This document shows, in pieces, positions 25,088-35,930 of a stretch of DNA of 64,000 nucleotides. The notes under the pieces were generated by a model. The model had not been told where the DNA came from. It searched no databases and was given only the letters and a program-made list of their open reading frames with translations. Source of the stretch: Variovorax sp. S12S4 (GTDB lineage Bacteria > Pseudomonadota > Gammaproteobacteria > Burkholderiales > Burkholderiaceae_C). Each line of letters begins with the position of its first letter. The stretch's first letter is position 1. A program made the position numbers and the translations under genes. The stretch lies in assembly GCF_023195515.1 (NCBI RefSeq), contig NZ_JALPKR020000002.1, positions 3,077,001 to 3,141,000 on the forward strand. The letters run 5' to 3'.

Positions 25088-25924
25088 ATGGACATCAATC
25101 CGATCGAGTTTCGCGGCCAGCCGGCGCTTCGCGCCAGCGGTGCCGACGGCAGCGCTTTCACCGTGTCTCTACACGGGGCGCAGCTGCTTTCCTGGACCAC
25201 GGCGGATGGCGTCGAACGGCTCTACCTGAGCCCGCGCGCCGTGTTCGACGGAGCGGCCGCAATCCGCGGCGGGGTACCCATTTGCTGCCCCCAGTTCAAC
25301 CAGCGCGGCATGTTGCCCAAGCATGGTTTCATGCGCAATCTGCCTTGGGAAAACCGTGGCATCGACGCCGCATCGGGCGAGCTGACCTTGCGGCTGCGCG
25401 ACAGCGAGGCCACGCGCAAGCTCTGGCCGCACGCTTTCGAGGCACGCCTGCAGATCGGCATGGGCTCGGGCCGGCTGCGCGCCGCGTTGACGCTGCTCAA
25501 TGTAGACCATGCGCCGTTCAGCTTTGCGGCGGCGCTGCACACCTACCTGCGCGTCGACGACATTGCCGATGCGCGGCTGGAGGGGCTGGAAGGCGCCAAC
25601 CGCTGGGATTCGCTGCGCGACGACCGCCATGTGGAAACCGCGCCCGCGCTACGTTTCGATGCGGAGTTCGACAGCGTCTATGCCGCGCCCGCCAAGCCGC
25701 TGCGCCTGGTGCAGCCCAGCGGCACGCTCGAAATCACGCAAAGCGCGAGTTGCAGCGAAACCGTGGTGTGGAACCCGGGCGCGGTGCTTGGTGCGAAACT
25801 CGCCGACATGCCTGAAGACGGCTACCGGCACATGCTGTGCGTGGAAGCCGCGCGCATCGACGAGCAGGTGCTGCTCTTGCCCGGTGCCCAGTGGCAGGGC
25901 TGGCAGCAGCTTCGCGTTCTCTGA
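25088..25924 (+). CDS. D-hexose-6-phosphate mutarotase-like (aldose 1-epimerase superfamily)
   Basis: The 278-residue protein matches the YeaD group: [45 protein letters not shown] (general-acid histidine), and HTYLRVDDI followed late by VVWNPG. Members interconvert anomers of hexose-6-phosphates. The ATG at 25088 is used. It lies 19 bases before hisF and is probably cotranscribed with it, although its pathway is different. The promoter is likely in 24896-25087, shared divergently with the symporter unit. Confidence 0.88.
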   Translation: MDINPIEFRGQPALRASGADGSAFTVSLHGAQLLSWTTADGVERLYLSPRAVFDGAAAIRGGVPICCPQFNQRGMLPKHGFMRNLPWENRGIDAASGELTLRLRDSEATRKLWPHAFEARLQIGMGSGRLRAALTLLNVDHAPFSFAAALHTYLRVDDIADARLEGLEGANRWDSLRDDRHVETAPALRFDAEFDSVYAAPAKPLRLVQPSGTLEITQSASCSETVVWNPGAVLGAKLADMPEDGYRHMLCVEAARIDEQVLLLPGAQWQGWQQLRVL

Positions 25925-25943
25925 CTTTTCCTCTCGACCCACC

Positions 25944-26723
25944 ATGCTCGCAAAACGCATCATTCCCTGTCTCGACGTTACCGGCGGCCGCGTGGTCAAG
26001 GGCGTCAACTTTCTCGAACTGCGCGATGCCGGCGATCCGGTCGAGATTGCCGCGCGCTACAACGCGCAGGGCGCCGACGAACTCACTTTTCTCGACATCA
26101 CGGCGACCAGCGACGGCCGCGACCTGATCCTGCCGATCATCGAGGCGGTCGCCTCGCAGGTCTTCATTCCGTTGACTGTTGGCGGCGGAGTGCGCACCGT
26201 GGCCGACGTGCGCCGGCTGCTCAACGCCGGTGCCGACAAGACCAGCTTCAACTCGGCGGCCATTGCCGATCCGCAGGTGATCAACGACGCCTCGCAGAAA
26301 TACGGTTCGCAGTGCATCGTGGTGGCCATCGACGCCAAGCGCCGCAGCCCCGAGGAAGCCGCCACCCGCGGCGCAGGCTGGGACGTGTACAGCCATGGTG
26401 GCCGCAAGAACACCGGGCTGGACGCCGTCGAATGGGCGACCGAGATGGTGCGCCGGGGCGCCGGCGAAATCCTGCTCACGAGCATGGACCGCGACGGCAC
26501 CAAGAGCGGCTTTGACCTTGAACTCACCCGCGCGGTGAGCGACGCCGTGAACGTGCCGGTCATTGCGTCGGGCGGCGTGGGCAACCTCGACGACCTGGCC
26601 GACGGCATCCAGACGGGCGGCGCCGACGCGGTGCTGGCCGCCAGCATCTTTCACTACGGCGAGCACACCGTGGGCGAGGCGAAAGCCCGCATGGCCGCGC
26701 GGGGCATTCCCGTGCGCACGTGA
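25944..26723 (+). CDS. hisF: Imidazole glycerol phosphate synthase, cyclase subunit
   Basis: HisF takes ammonia from HisH and converts PRFAR to IGP and AICAR. The 259-residue TIM barrel begins [20 protein letters not shown] with the catalytic aspartate, and has [10 protein letters not shown] and [16 protein letters not shown] (second catalytic aspartate). It resumes the histidine operon after the inserted block. Confidence 0.97.
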   Translation: MLAKRIIPCLDVTGGRVVKGVNFLELRDAGDPVEIAARYNAQGADELTFLDITATSDGRDLILPIIEAVASQVFIPLTVGGGVRTVADVRRLLNAGADKTSFNSAAIADPQVINDASQKYGSQCIVVAIDAKRRSPEEAATRGAGWDVYSHGGRKNTGLDAVEWATEMVRRGAGEILLTSMDRDGTKSGFDLELTRAVSDAVNVPVIASGGVGNLDDLADGIQTGGADAVLAASIFHYGEHTVGEAKARMAARGIPVRT

Positions 26724-26762
26724 TCCGCTTCGCAGCCGCGCGGCGATGGGACAATACCCTTC

Positions 26763-27152
26763 ATGAATTGGCTTGACGAAGTGAAGTGGGACGCGAACGG
26801 CCTGGTGCCCGTGATCGCGCAGGAACAGGGCAGCAACGACGTGCTGATGTTCGCCTGGATGAACCGCGAGGCGCTCGAAAAGACCGCCGAGCTGGGCCGC
26901 GCCGTGTATTTCAGCCGCTCGCGCGACAAGCTGTGGTTCAAGGGCGAGGAATCGGGCCATGTGCAGACGGTGCACGAAATCCGCCTCGACTGCGACAACG
27001 ACGTGGTGCTGCTCAAGGTCACCCAGCTCGGCCACGAGCCCGGCATTGCCTGCCATACCGGGCGCCACAGCTGCTTCTTCAGCAAATACGAGAACGGCCA
27101 ATGGACCGCGGTCGAACCGGTCTTGAAAGACCCGGAGTCGATCTACAAATGA
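26763..27152 (+). CDS. hisI: Phosphoribosyl-AMP cyclohydrolase
   Basis: The 129-residue monofunctional HisI carries [27 protein letters not shown], the metal site [11 protein letters not shown] and [10 protein letters not shown], with the zinc-binding cysteines. It is a separate gene from hisE (fused in enterobacteria). Its stop overlaps the hisE start: AAATGA contains both. Confidence 0.96.
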   Translation: MNWLDEVKWDANGLVPVIAQEQGSNDVLMFAWMNREALEKTAELGRAVYFSRSRDKLWFKGEESGHVQTVHEIRLDCDNDVVLLKVTQLGHEPGIACHTGRHSCFFSKYENGQWTAVEPVLKDPESIYK

Positions 27153-27529
27153 CAGCCACAGTGAACACTTCCGACGCCCTTGCGCGCCTTGCCGCCGTCA
27201 TCGAAAGCCGCCTGCCCGCGCACGGCGGCGACCCGGAGAAGAGCTACGTGGCGCGCCTGCTGCACAAGGGCCCCGACGCGTTTCTCAAGAAGATCGGCGA
27301 GGAAGCCACCGAGGTCGTCATGGCGGCCAAGGACGCCGACCATGGCGGCGACCGCACGAAAATAGTGAACGAAGTGGCCGATTTGTGGTTCCACACCATG
27401 GTGGCGCTGGCGCACTACGGTTTCTCGCCCGGCGAGGTCATTGCGGAGCTCGAGCGCCGCGAGGGCACCAGCGGCATCGAGGAAAAAGCCCTGCGCAAGG
27501 CGCAGGCCCGCGAGGCATCCAACGATTGA
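27149..27529 (+). CDS. hisE: Phosphoribosyl-ATP pyrophosphatase
   Basis: The 126-residue HisE is an all-alpha MazG-like pyrophosphohydrolase. Its [14 protein letters not shown] and [13 protein letters not shown] motifs hold the metal-binding glutamates and aspartate. The sequence begins [20 protein letters not shown]. Translational overlap with hisI suggests coupled production. Confidence 0.95.
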   Translation: MTATVNTSDALARLAAVIESRLPAHGGDPEKSYVARLLHKGPDAFLKKIGEEATEVVMAAKDADHGGDRTKIVNEVADLWFHTMVALAHYGFSPGEVIAELERREGTSGIEEKALRKAQAREASND

Positions 27530-27542
27530 AAGGACACCGCCA

Positions 27543-27932
27543 ATGGCCAACGACATCGTGAACGTGGAACCCGACGACTCCCTCAAGACCTGGGGCTGGG
27601 TCAGCTACATCCTGCACCTGATCGTGGCCATCTGCGCTGTATTGCCCGGCGCCCAGGCTTCGGTGGTGCTCCTGCTGGTGGCCCTGGTGATCGACTTCGT
27701 CAAGCGCGACAACGCGGCGGGCACTTGGCAGGCGTCGCATTTCAGCTGGCGCATCCGGTCGGTGGTGTGGGCCGGCCTGCTGTACGTGGTCACGTCGTGG
27801 CTCTGGCTGCTGTTTCTGGTGCCGGGCTGGATTGCCTGGAGCCTGATCTCGCTGTGGTTCCTCTACCGGATCGTGAAAGGCATGATCCGCATGAACGACA
27901 ACCGTCCCATGGACCCCAAAGATGTCATCTGA
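27543..27932 (+). CDS. DUF4870-type membrane protein
   Basis: The 129-residue protein has a soluble N-terminus, about three hydrophobic segments and a C-terminal RIVKGMIRMNDNRPM tail, typical of DUF4870 proteins. Function is unknown. A gene of this type regularly follows hisE and precedes the HIT gene in Burkholderiales. Its last 11 bases overlap the HIT gene. Confidence 0.8.
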   Translation: MANDIVNVEPDDSLKTWGWVSYILHLIVAICAVLPGAQASVVLLLVALVIDFVKRDNAAGTWQASHFSWRIRSVVWAGLLYVVTSWLWLLFLVPGWIAWSLISLWFLYRIVKGMIRMNDNRPMDPKDVI

Positions 27933-28281
27933 TCCGAACTGCGTCTTCTGCAAAATCATCGAAGGCAAGATCCCCTCGCGCAAGGTCTACGAAGACGACG
28001 AACTGTTCGGTTTTCACGACATCGCGCCCTGGGCGCCGGTGCATTTCATGCTGGTGCCCAAGAAGCACATCGCCTCTATGGCGCAGCTCACGCCCGACGA
28101 CGCCGCGCTGATGGGAAAGATCATGACGCTGGCCCCCAAGCTGGCGGTGGAGCAGGGCTGCAGGCCCTATCCGGAGGGCGGCTGGCGCGTCGTCATCAAT
28201 ACGGGCGCCGAGGGCGGGCAGGAGGTGCACCATCTCCATGTCCATGTCATGGGCGGTCCCCGCCCATGGCTTCGTGGCTGA
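27922..28281 (+). CDS. HIT-family nucleotide hydrolase (HinT-like)
   Basis: The 119-residue protein starts DPNCVFCKIIEGKIPS and ends with the histidine triad HLHVHVMGG followed by RPWLRG. HinT-type enzymes hydrolyse adenosine phosphoramidates. FCKI and the late triad are diagnostic. It overlaps the DUF4870 gene and precedes tatA by 62 bases. Confidence 0.92.
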   Translation: MSSDPNCVFCKIIEGKIPSRKVYEDDELFGFHDIAPWAPVHFMLVPKKHIASMAQLTPDDAALMGKIMTLAPKLAVEQGCRPYPEGGWRVVINTGAEGGQEVHHLHVHVMGGPRPWLRG

Positions 28282-28313
28282 ACATTAGGCCAAACTGTCA
28301 CATTTCGCCCGAC

Positions 28314-28319
28314 TAAAAT
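28314..28319 (+). promoter_or_regulatory. Possible -10 element ahead of tatABC
   Basis: TAAAAT at 28314-28319 lies 24 bases before the tatA ATG in the 62-base gap after the HIT gene. No good -35 is visible at optimal spacing. TTAGGAGT at 28331-28338 is the ribosome-binding site. tatABC may have its own start site in addition to read-through from the histidine operon. Confidence 0.3.
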
Positions 28320-28343
28320 CGGACACATTCTTAGGAGTCTTCC

Positions 28344-28592
28344 ATGGGTTCATTTTCAATCTGGCACTGGCTGATCGTGCTGCTCGTCGTGGTCATGATC
28401 TTCGGCACCAAGAAGCTGCGGAACATGGGTTCCGACCTGGGCGGCGCCGTCAAGGGTTTCAAGGACGGCATGAAAGACGGCGGCACCACTGCCGACGCAC
28501 CCGCTTCGTCGGCCCCTGCCGCCCAAGTGACCGGCCAGCCGGCCAACAGCGACAAGTCGGCGATCGACGTCGAAGCGCGTCAGAAGTCCTGA
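28344..28592 (+). CDS. tatA: Sec-independent translocase subunit TatA
   Basis: TatA forms the oligomeric pore element of twin-arginine export. The 82-residue protein has one N-terminal membrane helix, the [14 protein letters not shown] hinge, an amphipathic helix and a polar tail. AGGAG precedes the ATG at 28344. Confidence 0.95.
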   Translation: MGSFSIWHWLIVLLVVVMIFGTKKLRNMGSDLGGAVKGFKDGMKDGGTTADAPASSAPAAQVTGQPANSDKSAIDVEARQKS

Positions 28593-28605
28593 GCGCGGGT
28601 TTTAA

Positions 28606-29064
28606 GTGCTCGACCTCGGTATTGAGAAGCTGGCGCTGATCGGCGTCGTGGCGCTGATCGTCATCGGGCCCGAAAAGCTGCCCAGGGTGGCGCGCACGGT
28701 CGGCACCCTGCTGGGCAAGGCGCAGCGCTATGTGAACGACGTCAAGGCCGAGGTCAATCGCTCGATGGAACTCGAAGAGCTGCGCAAGATGAAAACCACC
28801 GTGGAGGATGCTGCGCGCGACGTCGAGCACAGCATCCAGACGGGCGCGACCGATCTTGAAAAGCAGTTCTCCGGCTCGGGCGAAACCCTTTCGGCGCTGG
28901 CCGAACCGGAGCCTTCGGTGCCCGAGTACAGGCATCCGCGCAAGAACTGGCGCCTGAAGCAGGGCGCCACGCCGCAGTGGTACAAGGCCCGCAACGGCGT
29001 TCGCACCAAGGCGCTGTCGGGTGCCGCCCGCGTTGCCCGTTTCCGTCCCCACAAGATCAACTAG
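28606..29064 (+). CDS. tatB: Sec-independent translocase subunit TatB
   Basis: TatB, with TatC, binds twin-arginine signal peptides. The 152-residue protein starts with GTG and has the helix [21 protein letters not shown], the GPEKLP hinge and a longer amphipathic region than TatA. It begins 13 bases after tatA. Confidence 0.94.
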   Translation: MLDLGIEKLALIGVVALIVIGPEKLPRVARTVGTLLGKAQRYVNDVKAEVNRSMELEELRKMKTTVEDAARDVEHSIQTGATDLEKQFSGSGETLSALAEPEPSVPEYRHPRKNWRLKQGATPQWYKARNGVRTKALSGAARVARFRPHKIN

Positions 29065-29140
29065 CGGCTTTTACAACCGCGTTCCTCGTGCGCCGCACGC
29101 CGGCCGAAGCCACGCTTTCTCCTGCTCTCTTTCCCTTCCA

Positions 29141-29956
29141 ATGGCCGATTCCGACAACAAGAACAAAGACGCAGAAGACGAATTGGCGGGCACCGAACAG
29201 CCGTTCGTGCAGCACCTGGTCGAACTCCGCGACCGGCTGCTTTATTGCGTCTACGGCCTGGTGGTCGCGGGCGTGCTGCTGGCCATCTGGCCAGGGCCGG
29301 CCGGGCTGATCGACCTTATTGCCATGCCGATCCAGGCCCACATGCCGCCGGGCGCCAAGCTCATCGCGGTGGGCGTGTTCTCGCCTTTCTTCGTGCCGCT
29401 CAAGGTGCTGATGATGACGGCCGTGCTGCTGGCGCTGCCTTGGCTCATGTACCAGGCCTGGATGTTCGTGGCGCCGGGGCTCTATAGCCATGAAAAGAAA
29501 TTCGCGCTGCCGCTGATCTTGTTCGGCAGCCTGCTGGCCTATGTCGGCATCGCCTTTGTGCAGTTCTTCGTGCTGGACAAGATGTTCGGCTTCATTCAGC
29601 AATTCACGCCGCCGAGCGTGAATGCCACGCCTGACATCTCGTCATACGTGGAGGCCATCTTGTCGCTCTACATCGCGTTCGGCGTCGCGTTCCAGGTGCC
29701 GATCGTCGTGATGCTGCTGGTGAAGTTCGAGATGGTGACCATCGAAAAGCTGCGCTCGTTCCGCGGCTACTTCATCGTGGTGGCCTTCGTCATCGCCGCG
29801 GTGCTCACACCGCCCGACGTGGTGTCGCAGCTCGCGCTGGCGGTGCCGATGTGCCTGCTGTACGAGGTCGGCATCATCGGTGCGCGCTACTTCGCAATGG
29901 GCACCAAGAAGCCGTCCGAAGAGGAAGAAAGCGCCGATTCCTCGGCCTCCTCCTGA
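29141..29956 (+). CDS. tatC: Sec-independent translocase subunit TatC
   Basis: TatC is the six-helix receptor of the Tat system. The 271-residue protein has the conserved cytoplasmic N-terminus FVQHLVELRDRLL, then FSPFF and FVAPGLYSHEKK, and the periplasmic FIQQFTPPSVNATPDISSYV loop. The ATG at 29141 is supported by this N-terminus. The acidic and serine-rich tail is not conserved. It ends 40 bases from the convergent protease gene. Confidence 0.96.
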   Translation: MADSDNKNKDAEDELAGTEQPFVQHLVELRDRLLYCVYGLVVAGVLLAIWPGPAGLIDLIAMPIQAHMPPGAKLIAVGVFSPFFVPLKVLMMTAVLLALPWLMYQAWMFVAPGLYSHEKKFALPLILFGSLLAYVGIAFVQFFVLDKMFGFIQQFTPPSVNATPDISSYVEAILSLYIAFGVAFQVPIVVMLLVKFEMVTIEKLRSFRGYFIVVAFVIAAVLTPPDVVSQLALAVPMCLLYEVGIIGARYFAMGTKKPSEEEESADSSASS

Positions 29957-29996
29957 TCGATCGCTATTCGGTTCCGGCGCCTCGGCGCCTCGGCGG

Positions 29997-31157
<1,161 letters not shown>

Positions 31158-31255
31158 GAAATTTGTTAGCGGGTAAGCACGCCGTCCGGTGCGGCGCTAC
31201 AGGCTCGATTGTCCCTCAACCCCCGGCCGCCGGAAAACCGCGCCGGCCGGTCGAG

Positions 31256-31280
31256 ATTGGCGCAGGCCTCAGGCGCCAAT
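31256..31280. promoter_or_regulatory. Operator-like inverted repeat between the protease and transporter genes
   Basis: ATTGGCGC at 31256-31263 and GCGCCAAT at 31273-31280 are perfect inverted arms separated by nine bases. They lie in the 285-base divergent region 31158-31442, which otherwise shows no gene. The spacing suits a dimeric regulator or a small hairpin. Which of the two flanking genes it would control is unclear. Confidence 0.3.
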
Positions 31281-31442
31281 ACGGGATAACCCTTAGCATC
31301 GCGAAGCGAGCCCACACGGCTCCGGATTCCGGCCTTCCGCCACGCCCACCCGGCGCACGCGGCCAGGTGTTTCGCCGGCGCGCTGCCTTTCCGCTTTCAA
31401 TCCCTGGCGGTCCTGCGTGCGGCAACGACTTCCCTGCCAGCC

Positions 31443-32786
31443 ATGACTTCTCAAGCCCTTTCTCCGGACGGCACCCGGCCGGTTCCGGCCCGCACGCTCG
31501 ACTCCCGCGACTACAAGACCCTTGCCCTGTCCGCTCTTGGCGGAACGCTGGAGTTCTACGACTTCGTCATCTACGTTTTCTTTGCCACCGTGCTGGGGGC
31601 GCTTTTCTTTCCGGCCGACATGCCCGACTGGCTGCGGCAGCTGCAAACCTTCGGCATCTTTGCCGCCGGCTACCTGGCCCGGCCAGTGGGCGGCATCGTC
31701 ATTGCGCATTTCGGCGACCTGCTTGGCCGCAAGCGCATGTTCACGCTGTCGATCTTCCTGATGGCGGCGCCCACGCTGGTCATCGGCCTGTTGCCCACCT
31801 ATGCCAGCATCGGCATTGCCGCACCCTTGCTGCTGCTGGCCATGCGTGTCCTGCAGGGCGCGGCCATCGGCGGCGAAATGCCCGGCGCATGGGTGTTCGT
31901 CGGCGAGCACGTGCCGGCGCAGCGCTATGGCTTCGGCATCGGCACGCTGACCTCGGGCATCACCGGCGGCATCCTGCTCGGCTCGCTGGTTGCGGTGGGC
32001 ATCAACCGCTACTACCTGCCCGCGGAGGTGAGCGACTTTGCGTGGCGCATTCCCTTTGTGCTGGGCGGCGTGTTCGGGCTCGTCTCGGTGTACCTGCGCC
32101 GTTTCCTGCACGAGACACCGGTCTTCAAGGAACTGGCGGACCGCAAGACCGTTGCGCGCGAGTTGCCGCTGCGCACGGTGCTGCGCGAGCACCGCGCGGC
32201 AAGCATCTATGTGGGCCTGCTGACCTGGGTGCTGTCGGCCGCCATCGTCGTGGTGGTGCTGTACACGCCCACCTACCTGCAGAAGGTGCATCACATTCCG
32301 GCCGCGCTGGCACTCGAAGCCAACGCGCTGGCCACGCTGACCCTGACCATCGGCTGCGTGCTGGTCGGCTGGGCCTGCGACCGCATCGGCACGCGCGCGG
32401 TCATGCTCGTCGGCTGGGGCGGATTGTTCGCGACCGCGTACCTGTTCTACACGGGGCTGCCGGGTACGCCGGCCACGCTCTTCTGGCACTACGGCCTGGT
32501 GGGCCTCTTCGTGGGCACCATTGCCACGGTGCCGATTGCCGGCGTGCGCGCGTTCCCGGCGCCGGTGCGCTTCACCGGCCTTTCGTTTGCCTACAACATG
32601 TCGTACGCCGTGTTCGGCGGTCTGACGCCGGTGATCCTGACCGTCTGGCTCCAGCACGACGCCATGGCCCCGGCGCACTACGTTGCAGTGCTCGCCGGGC
32701 TGGGTTTCCTGCTGGCGCTGTGGCCCCTGGCGGCACGCGGCCATGCCATGCGCGATGGAGGCGGGAGCGCGACAATGTCGCGATGA
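31443..32786 (+). CDS. MFS transporter, metabolite:H+ symporter (MHS) type
   Basis: The 447-residue protein has twelve hydrophobic segments. The MHS signatures are GGTLEFYDFVIYVF in helix 1, GDLLGRKRMF in loop 2-3, RVLQGAAIGGEMPGAWVF in helix 4 and a long central loop ending in helix 7. Relatives carry citrate, shikimate, ketoglutarate or proline-betaine with protons; the substrate cannot be read from sequence. Its stop overlaps the next gene (CGATGAG). Confidence 0.9.
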   Translation: MTSQALSPDGTRPVPARTLDSRDYKTLALSALGGTLEFYDFVIYVFFATVLGALFFPADMPDWLRQLQTFGIFAAGYLARPVGGIVIAHFGDLLGRKRMFTLSIFLMAAPTLVIGLLPTYASIGIAAPLLLLAMRVLQGAAIGGEMPGAWVFVGEHVPAQRYGFGIGTLTSGITGGILLGSLVAVGINRYYLPAEVSDFAWRIPFVLGGVFGLVSVYLRRFLHETPVFKELADRKTVARELPLRTVLREHRAASIYVGLLTWVLSAAIVVVVLYTPTYLQKVHHIPAALALEANALATLTLTIGCVLVGWACDRIGTRAVMLVGWGGLFATAYLFYTGLPGTPATLFWHYGLVGLFVGTIATVPIAGVRAFPAPVRFTGLSFAYNMSYAVFGGLTPVILTVWLQHDAMAPAHYVAVLAGLGFLLALWPLAARGHAMRDGGGSATMSR

Positions 32787-33556
32787 GCACCACCCGCCAC
32801 GAACTGCTGCACGCCTTCGACCTGCTTCTTGCGCCTTCGCGCTTCAAGGACTACGGGCCGAACGGCCTGCAGGTCGAGGGCCGCACCGTGGTGCGGAAAA
32901 TCGTCTCCGGCGTCACGGCGAGCCGCGCGCTGATCGAAGCCGCCATTCACGCCGAGGCCGACGCCATCTTCGTTCACCACGGCCTGTTCTGGCGCGGCCA
33001 GGACAGCTGCGTGACCGGCTGGATGAAGCAGCGCCTCGGCCTCTTGCTCGGCGATGACGTCAACCTCTTTGCGTACCACCTCCCGCTCGACGCGCACCCC
33101 GAGCTCGGCAACAACGCCCAGCTGGGCCTGCAGCTCGGCCTGCTTGCGCATGCCGGCTCCACCGGGCGCTTTGGCGAGCAGGAACTCGGTTTTCTGGGCG
33201 CGCGCGAAAACGGCGAGAGCTTTGCCAGCGCCAAGGAACTCGCGGCGCACGCAGAAAAGGTTCTCAAGCGGCCCGTCACGCTGGTGGACACCGCCCACAA
33301 AGCCATCAAGAACATCGCGTGGTGCACGGGCGGTGCGCAAGGCTATTTCGAGGCTGCCATTGCCGCCGGGGCCGATGCTTTCATCACCGGCGAGATCTCC
33401 GAACCCCAGGCCCACTATGCACGCGAGATGGGCGTCGCCTTCCTGGCTTGCGGGCACCATGCCACCGAGCGCTATGGCGCGCAGGCCGTAGCGGCCCATG
33501 TGGCGGCCCAACTCGGGCTGAAGCACGAGTTCATCGACATCGACAACCCCGCATGA
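32783..33556 (+). CDS. Nif3-like dinuclear metal-centre protein (YbgI type)
   Basis: The 257-residue protein has the family motifs DYGPNGLQVEG, ADAIFVHHGLFW (metal histidines), AYHLPLDAHPELGNN, a late GADAFITGEISEP and CGHHATERYG. YbgI-like proteins form hexameric toroids with two metal ions; function is not firmly known, though some are annotated as GTP cyclohydrolase type 2 homologues. It overlaps both neighbours by four bases. Confidence 0.92.
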   Translation: MSTTRHELLHAFDLLLAPSRFKDYGPNGLQVEGRTVVRKIVSGVTASRALIEAAIHAEADAIFVHHGLFWRGQDSCVTGWMKQRLGLLLGDDVNLFAYHLPLDAHPELGNNAQLGLQLGLLAHAGSTGRFGEQELGFLGARENGESFASAKELAAHAEKVLKRPVTLVDTAHKAIKNIAWCTGGAQGYFEAAIAAGADAFITGEISEPQAHYAREMGVAFLACGHHATERYGAQAVAAHVAAQLGLKHEFIDIDNPA

Positions 33557-34617
33557 ACGGCAAGGCTCCTGCTGCTGCCGGCGCACCCTTGGCGGTGACG
33601 CTCGGCGACCCCGCGGGCATTGGCCCGGAAATCATCGTCAAGGCATTCCGCCAGGCGCCTGACGCCGCGCGCGGCGCCTTCGTGGCCGGCGACGTGGGCA
33701 CCATGCGCCGTGCGTCCCAGGCCCTGGCGCTGCCGGGGCAGCCGGCATGGCCGGTGGCGGAAATCGAGCACCCGGCCGAGGCGGCCGCCGTGCCGCCGGG
33801 CTGCATTCCCGTGCTGCAGGTGGTGGCGCAGCCCGCGCACATCGTGCGCGGGCAAATCAGCGCCGAAGCCGGGCGCGTCGCGGGCGAGTGCGTGGTCTGG
33901 GCCGCGCGGGCGGCATTGCGGGGCGACATCGCGGCCATAGTGACAGCGCCGCTGCACAAGGAAGCACTGGCCGCGGCCGGCTTTCCTTACCCGGGCCATA
34001 CCGAGCTGCTGCAGGCCGAGGCCGCCGCGCATGCGGGCGTTGCCGTGGACGGCATGCCGGTGCGCATGATGCTGGCCAACGACGACCTGCGCACTGTGCT
34101 CGTCAGCATTCACATGTCGCTGCGCGACGCCATCACCGCGGTGAGCTTCGGCAATGTGCTGGAAACGCTGCGCATCACCCACCGTGCCTTGCACCGCATG
34201 CTCGGGCGGGCGCCGCGCATCGGCGTGGCCGGCCTCAATCCGCATGCGGGTGAGGGCGGCCTCTTCGGCAGCGAAGAGCGCGACATCATTGCGCCCGCCA
34301 TTGCGGCCGCGCGTGCCGAGGGCATCGACGCCGGCGGTCCGCATGCGCCCGACACCGTCTTCATGCGCGCGCGGGCCAAGGCCGGCGTGTCCGGGAGCGG
34401 CGAGTTCGATGTGGTGGTGGCGATGTACCACGACCAGGGGCTGATTCCGGTCAAGTACCTGGGCGTGGAAAAGGGCGTGAACGTGACGCTGGGCCTGCCG
34501 CTGGTGCGCACCAGCCCGGACCACGGCACCGCGTTCGACATTGCGGGCAAGGGCCTGGCCGACGCCTCGAGCCTCGTCGAGGCGTTGCGCATGGCCAGGA
34601 CGCTGACGAGCGGCTAA
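33553..34617 (+). CDS. pdxA: 4-hydroxythreonine-4-phosphate dehydrogenase
   Basis: PdxA oxidises 4-phosphohydroxy-threonine in the DXP-dependent pyridoxal phosphate pathway. The 354-residue protein starts with [17 protein letters not shown] and has TAPLHKEAL, the metal-site histidines in [39 protein letters not shown] and [15 protein letters not shown]. It overlaps the Nif3-like gene (GCATGA) and, tail to tail, the mscL stop by four bases. Confidence 0.96.
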   Translation: MNGKAPAAAGAPLAVTLGDPAGIGPEIIVKAFRQAPDAARGAFVAGDVGTMRRASQALALPGQPAWPVAEIEHPAEAAAVPPGCIPVLQVVAQPAHIVRGQISAEAGRVAGECVVWAARAALRGDIAAIVTAPLHKEALAAAGFPYPGHTELLQAEAAAHAGVAVDGMPVRMMLANDDLRTVLVSIHMSLRDAITAVSFGNVLETLRITHRALHRMLGRAPRIGVAGLNPHAGEGGLFGSEERDIIAPAIAAARAEGIDAGGPHAPDTVFMRARAKAGVSGSGEFDVVVAMYHDQGLIPVKYLGVEKGVNVTLGLPLVRTSPDHGTAFDIAGKGLADASSLVEALRMARTLTSG

Positions 34618-35048
34618 GGGCGATTCTTCAGGCTGTCGCGAATCTCGCGCAGCAGGGCAATGTCTTCCGGCGGCGCCACCGGGGCCGCGGGCGCCTCGGC
34701 ATGGTGCTTGCGCAGCTTGTTGATCTGCTTGACCATCATGAAGATGATGAAGGCAAGGATGACGAAATTGACCGCAATGGTGATGAAGTTGCCATAGGCC
34801 AGCACCGGCACGCCGGCTTTCTTCAGGTCGGCCAGGTTGTTGGCCACGCCCGCAGGGACGGAACCCAGCACCAGGTACAAATTGGAGAAATCGAGCTTGC
34901 CGAACACCAGCCCGACCACCGGCATGATGATGTCGCTGACCAGCGAGTCGACGATCTTGCCGAACGCCGCGCCGATGATCACGCCCACCGCGAGATCGAC
35001 GACATTGCCCTTGACGGCAAATTCCTTGAATTCACTGAGGATGCTCAT
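34614..35048 (-). CDS. mscL: Large-conductance mechanosensitive channel
   Basis: MscL opens under membrane tension to release solutes during hypoosmotic shock. The 144-residue protein has the N-terminal amphipathic [32 protein letters not shown], two membrane helices and a C-terminal [14 protein letters not shown] helix. The ATG at 35048 gives the normal start; the open frame further upstream is unsupported. Confidence 0.95.
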   Translation of the reverse strand: MSILSEFKEFAVKGNVVDLAVGVIIGAAFGKIVDSLVSDIIMPVVGLVFGKLDFSNLYLVLGSVPAGVANNLADLKKAGVPVLAYGNFITIAVNFVILAFIIFMMVKQINKLRKHHAEAPAAPVAPPEDIALLREIRDSLKNRP

Positions 35049-35240
35049 GATTTCGATGTGCTGGGGCGCACCGGTGTTGAAGATGCCGCGAGTATGCCTG
35101 TGGAACAATCGGCCCGCCTGGAACTCGATCGACACATGGCTGTAGTTCGAAAGAGTTCCCCGGCGGATGGCTGGCTTTAATGATAACGAATCAAATCACC
35201 GAGCCACCGCACCGACAGGGCGCAATTCCATTTCAAATCG

Positions 35241-35930
35241 ATGAATAGTTTTTGGTTAATGGTCACCGGATTGGGTGACAGCGGCTTTCTATTGCCCGCC
35301 GCATTGTGGATTGCAATTTGGTTGGCGGTCGACCGCAGCACGCGTCCCGCCGCGGTGCATTGGGCGCTCCTATTTGGGGGATGCGGCCTTGCCGTGATGC
35401 TGTCCAAGCTGGCTTTTCTGGGCTGGGGCATTGGCAGCGCACGTTTCGATTTCACAGGCTTTAGCGGCCATACCGCATTGGCAACGAGCGTGTGGACAGT
35501 TGTTTTTTGGCTGGCGGCCCTGCGGTTTGCACCGTTCTTGCGCATTGCGGCGGCCATTGCGGGATGGGCGTGGGGCGTCGCTGTCGGAGTGTCGCGGCTG
35601 GCGCTTGAAGTGCACTCCACCGCAGAAGTAGTGACAGGCGTTGTGCTCGGCACGGTTGTGAGCGCAAGCTTTCTCTGGTTGCAGCGCGACAGGCTGACCA
35701 TCGTCTCGTTGCGAACGCCTGGCTGGCTCGCAGCGGGTGTCGTGGTGCCGCTGTTGCTTTTCGTCATCGTGGGGCGGCCCGCGCCCACTCAGTACGCGCT
35801 GGAATCCGTTGCCGCCTGGATGGCGGGCATCGAGCGCCCCTACAGGCGCAGCGATCTTCTGCGTGGCCGCCAACCCGCCCGCGCGCCCGTAGGGAATTCA
35901 CAGGTGCTTACAAAAGAGCAAACCTTTTAG
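35241..35930 (+). CDS. PAP2-family membrane phosphatase
   Basis: The 229-residue membrane protein has phosphatase motif 2 (SGHTA, residues 75-79) and motif 3 (SRLALEVHSTAEV, with Arg119 and His125) of the type-2 phosphatidic acid phosphatases; motif 1 is less clear. Directly preceding an exopolysaccharide cluster, it may recycle undecaprenyl pyrophosphate released by export. That role is inference. The region upstream (35049-35240) is less GC-rich than average and may hold its promoter. Confidence 0.82.
   Translation: MNSFWLMVTGLGDSGFLLPAALWIAIWLAVDRSTRPAAVHWALLFGGCGLAVMLSKLAFLGWGIGSARFDFTGFSGHTALATSVWTVVFWLAALRFAPFLRIAAAIAGWAWGVAVGVSRLALEVHSTAEVVTGVVLGTVVSASFLWLQRDRLTIVSLRTPGWLAAGVVVPLLLFVIVGRPAPTQYALESVAAWMAGIERPYRRSDLLRGRQPARAPVGNSQVLTKEQTF

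Noticed and set aside
31163..33556. Single large fused protein ending in the Nif3-like domain
   Set aside because: The upstream part of this frame is a shadow of the MHS transporter gene. The Nif3-like gene has its own ATG at 32783 in the usual overlap with the preceding stop.
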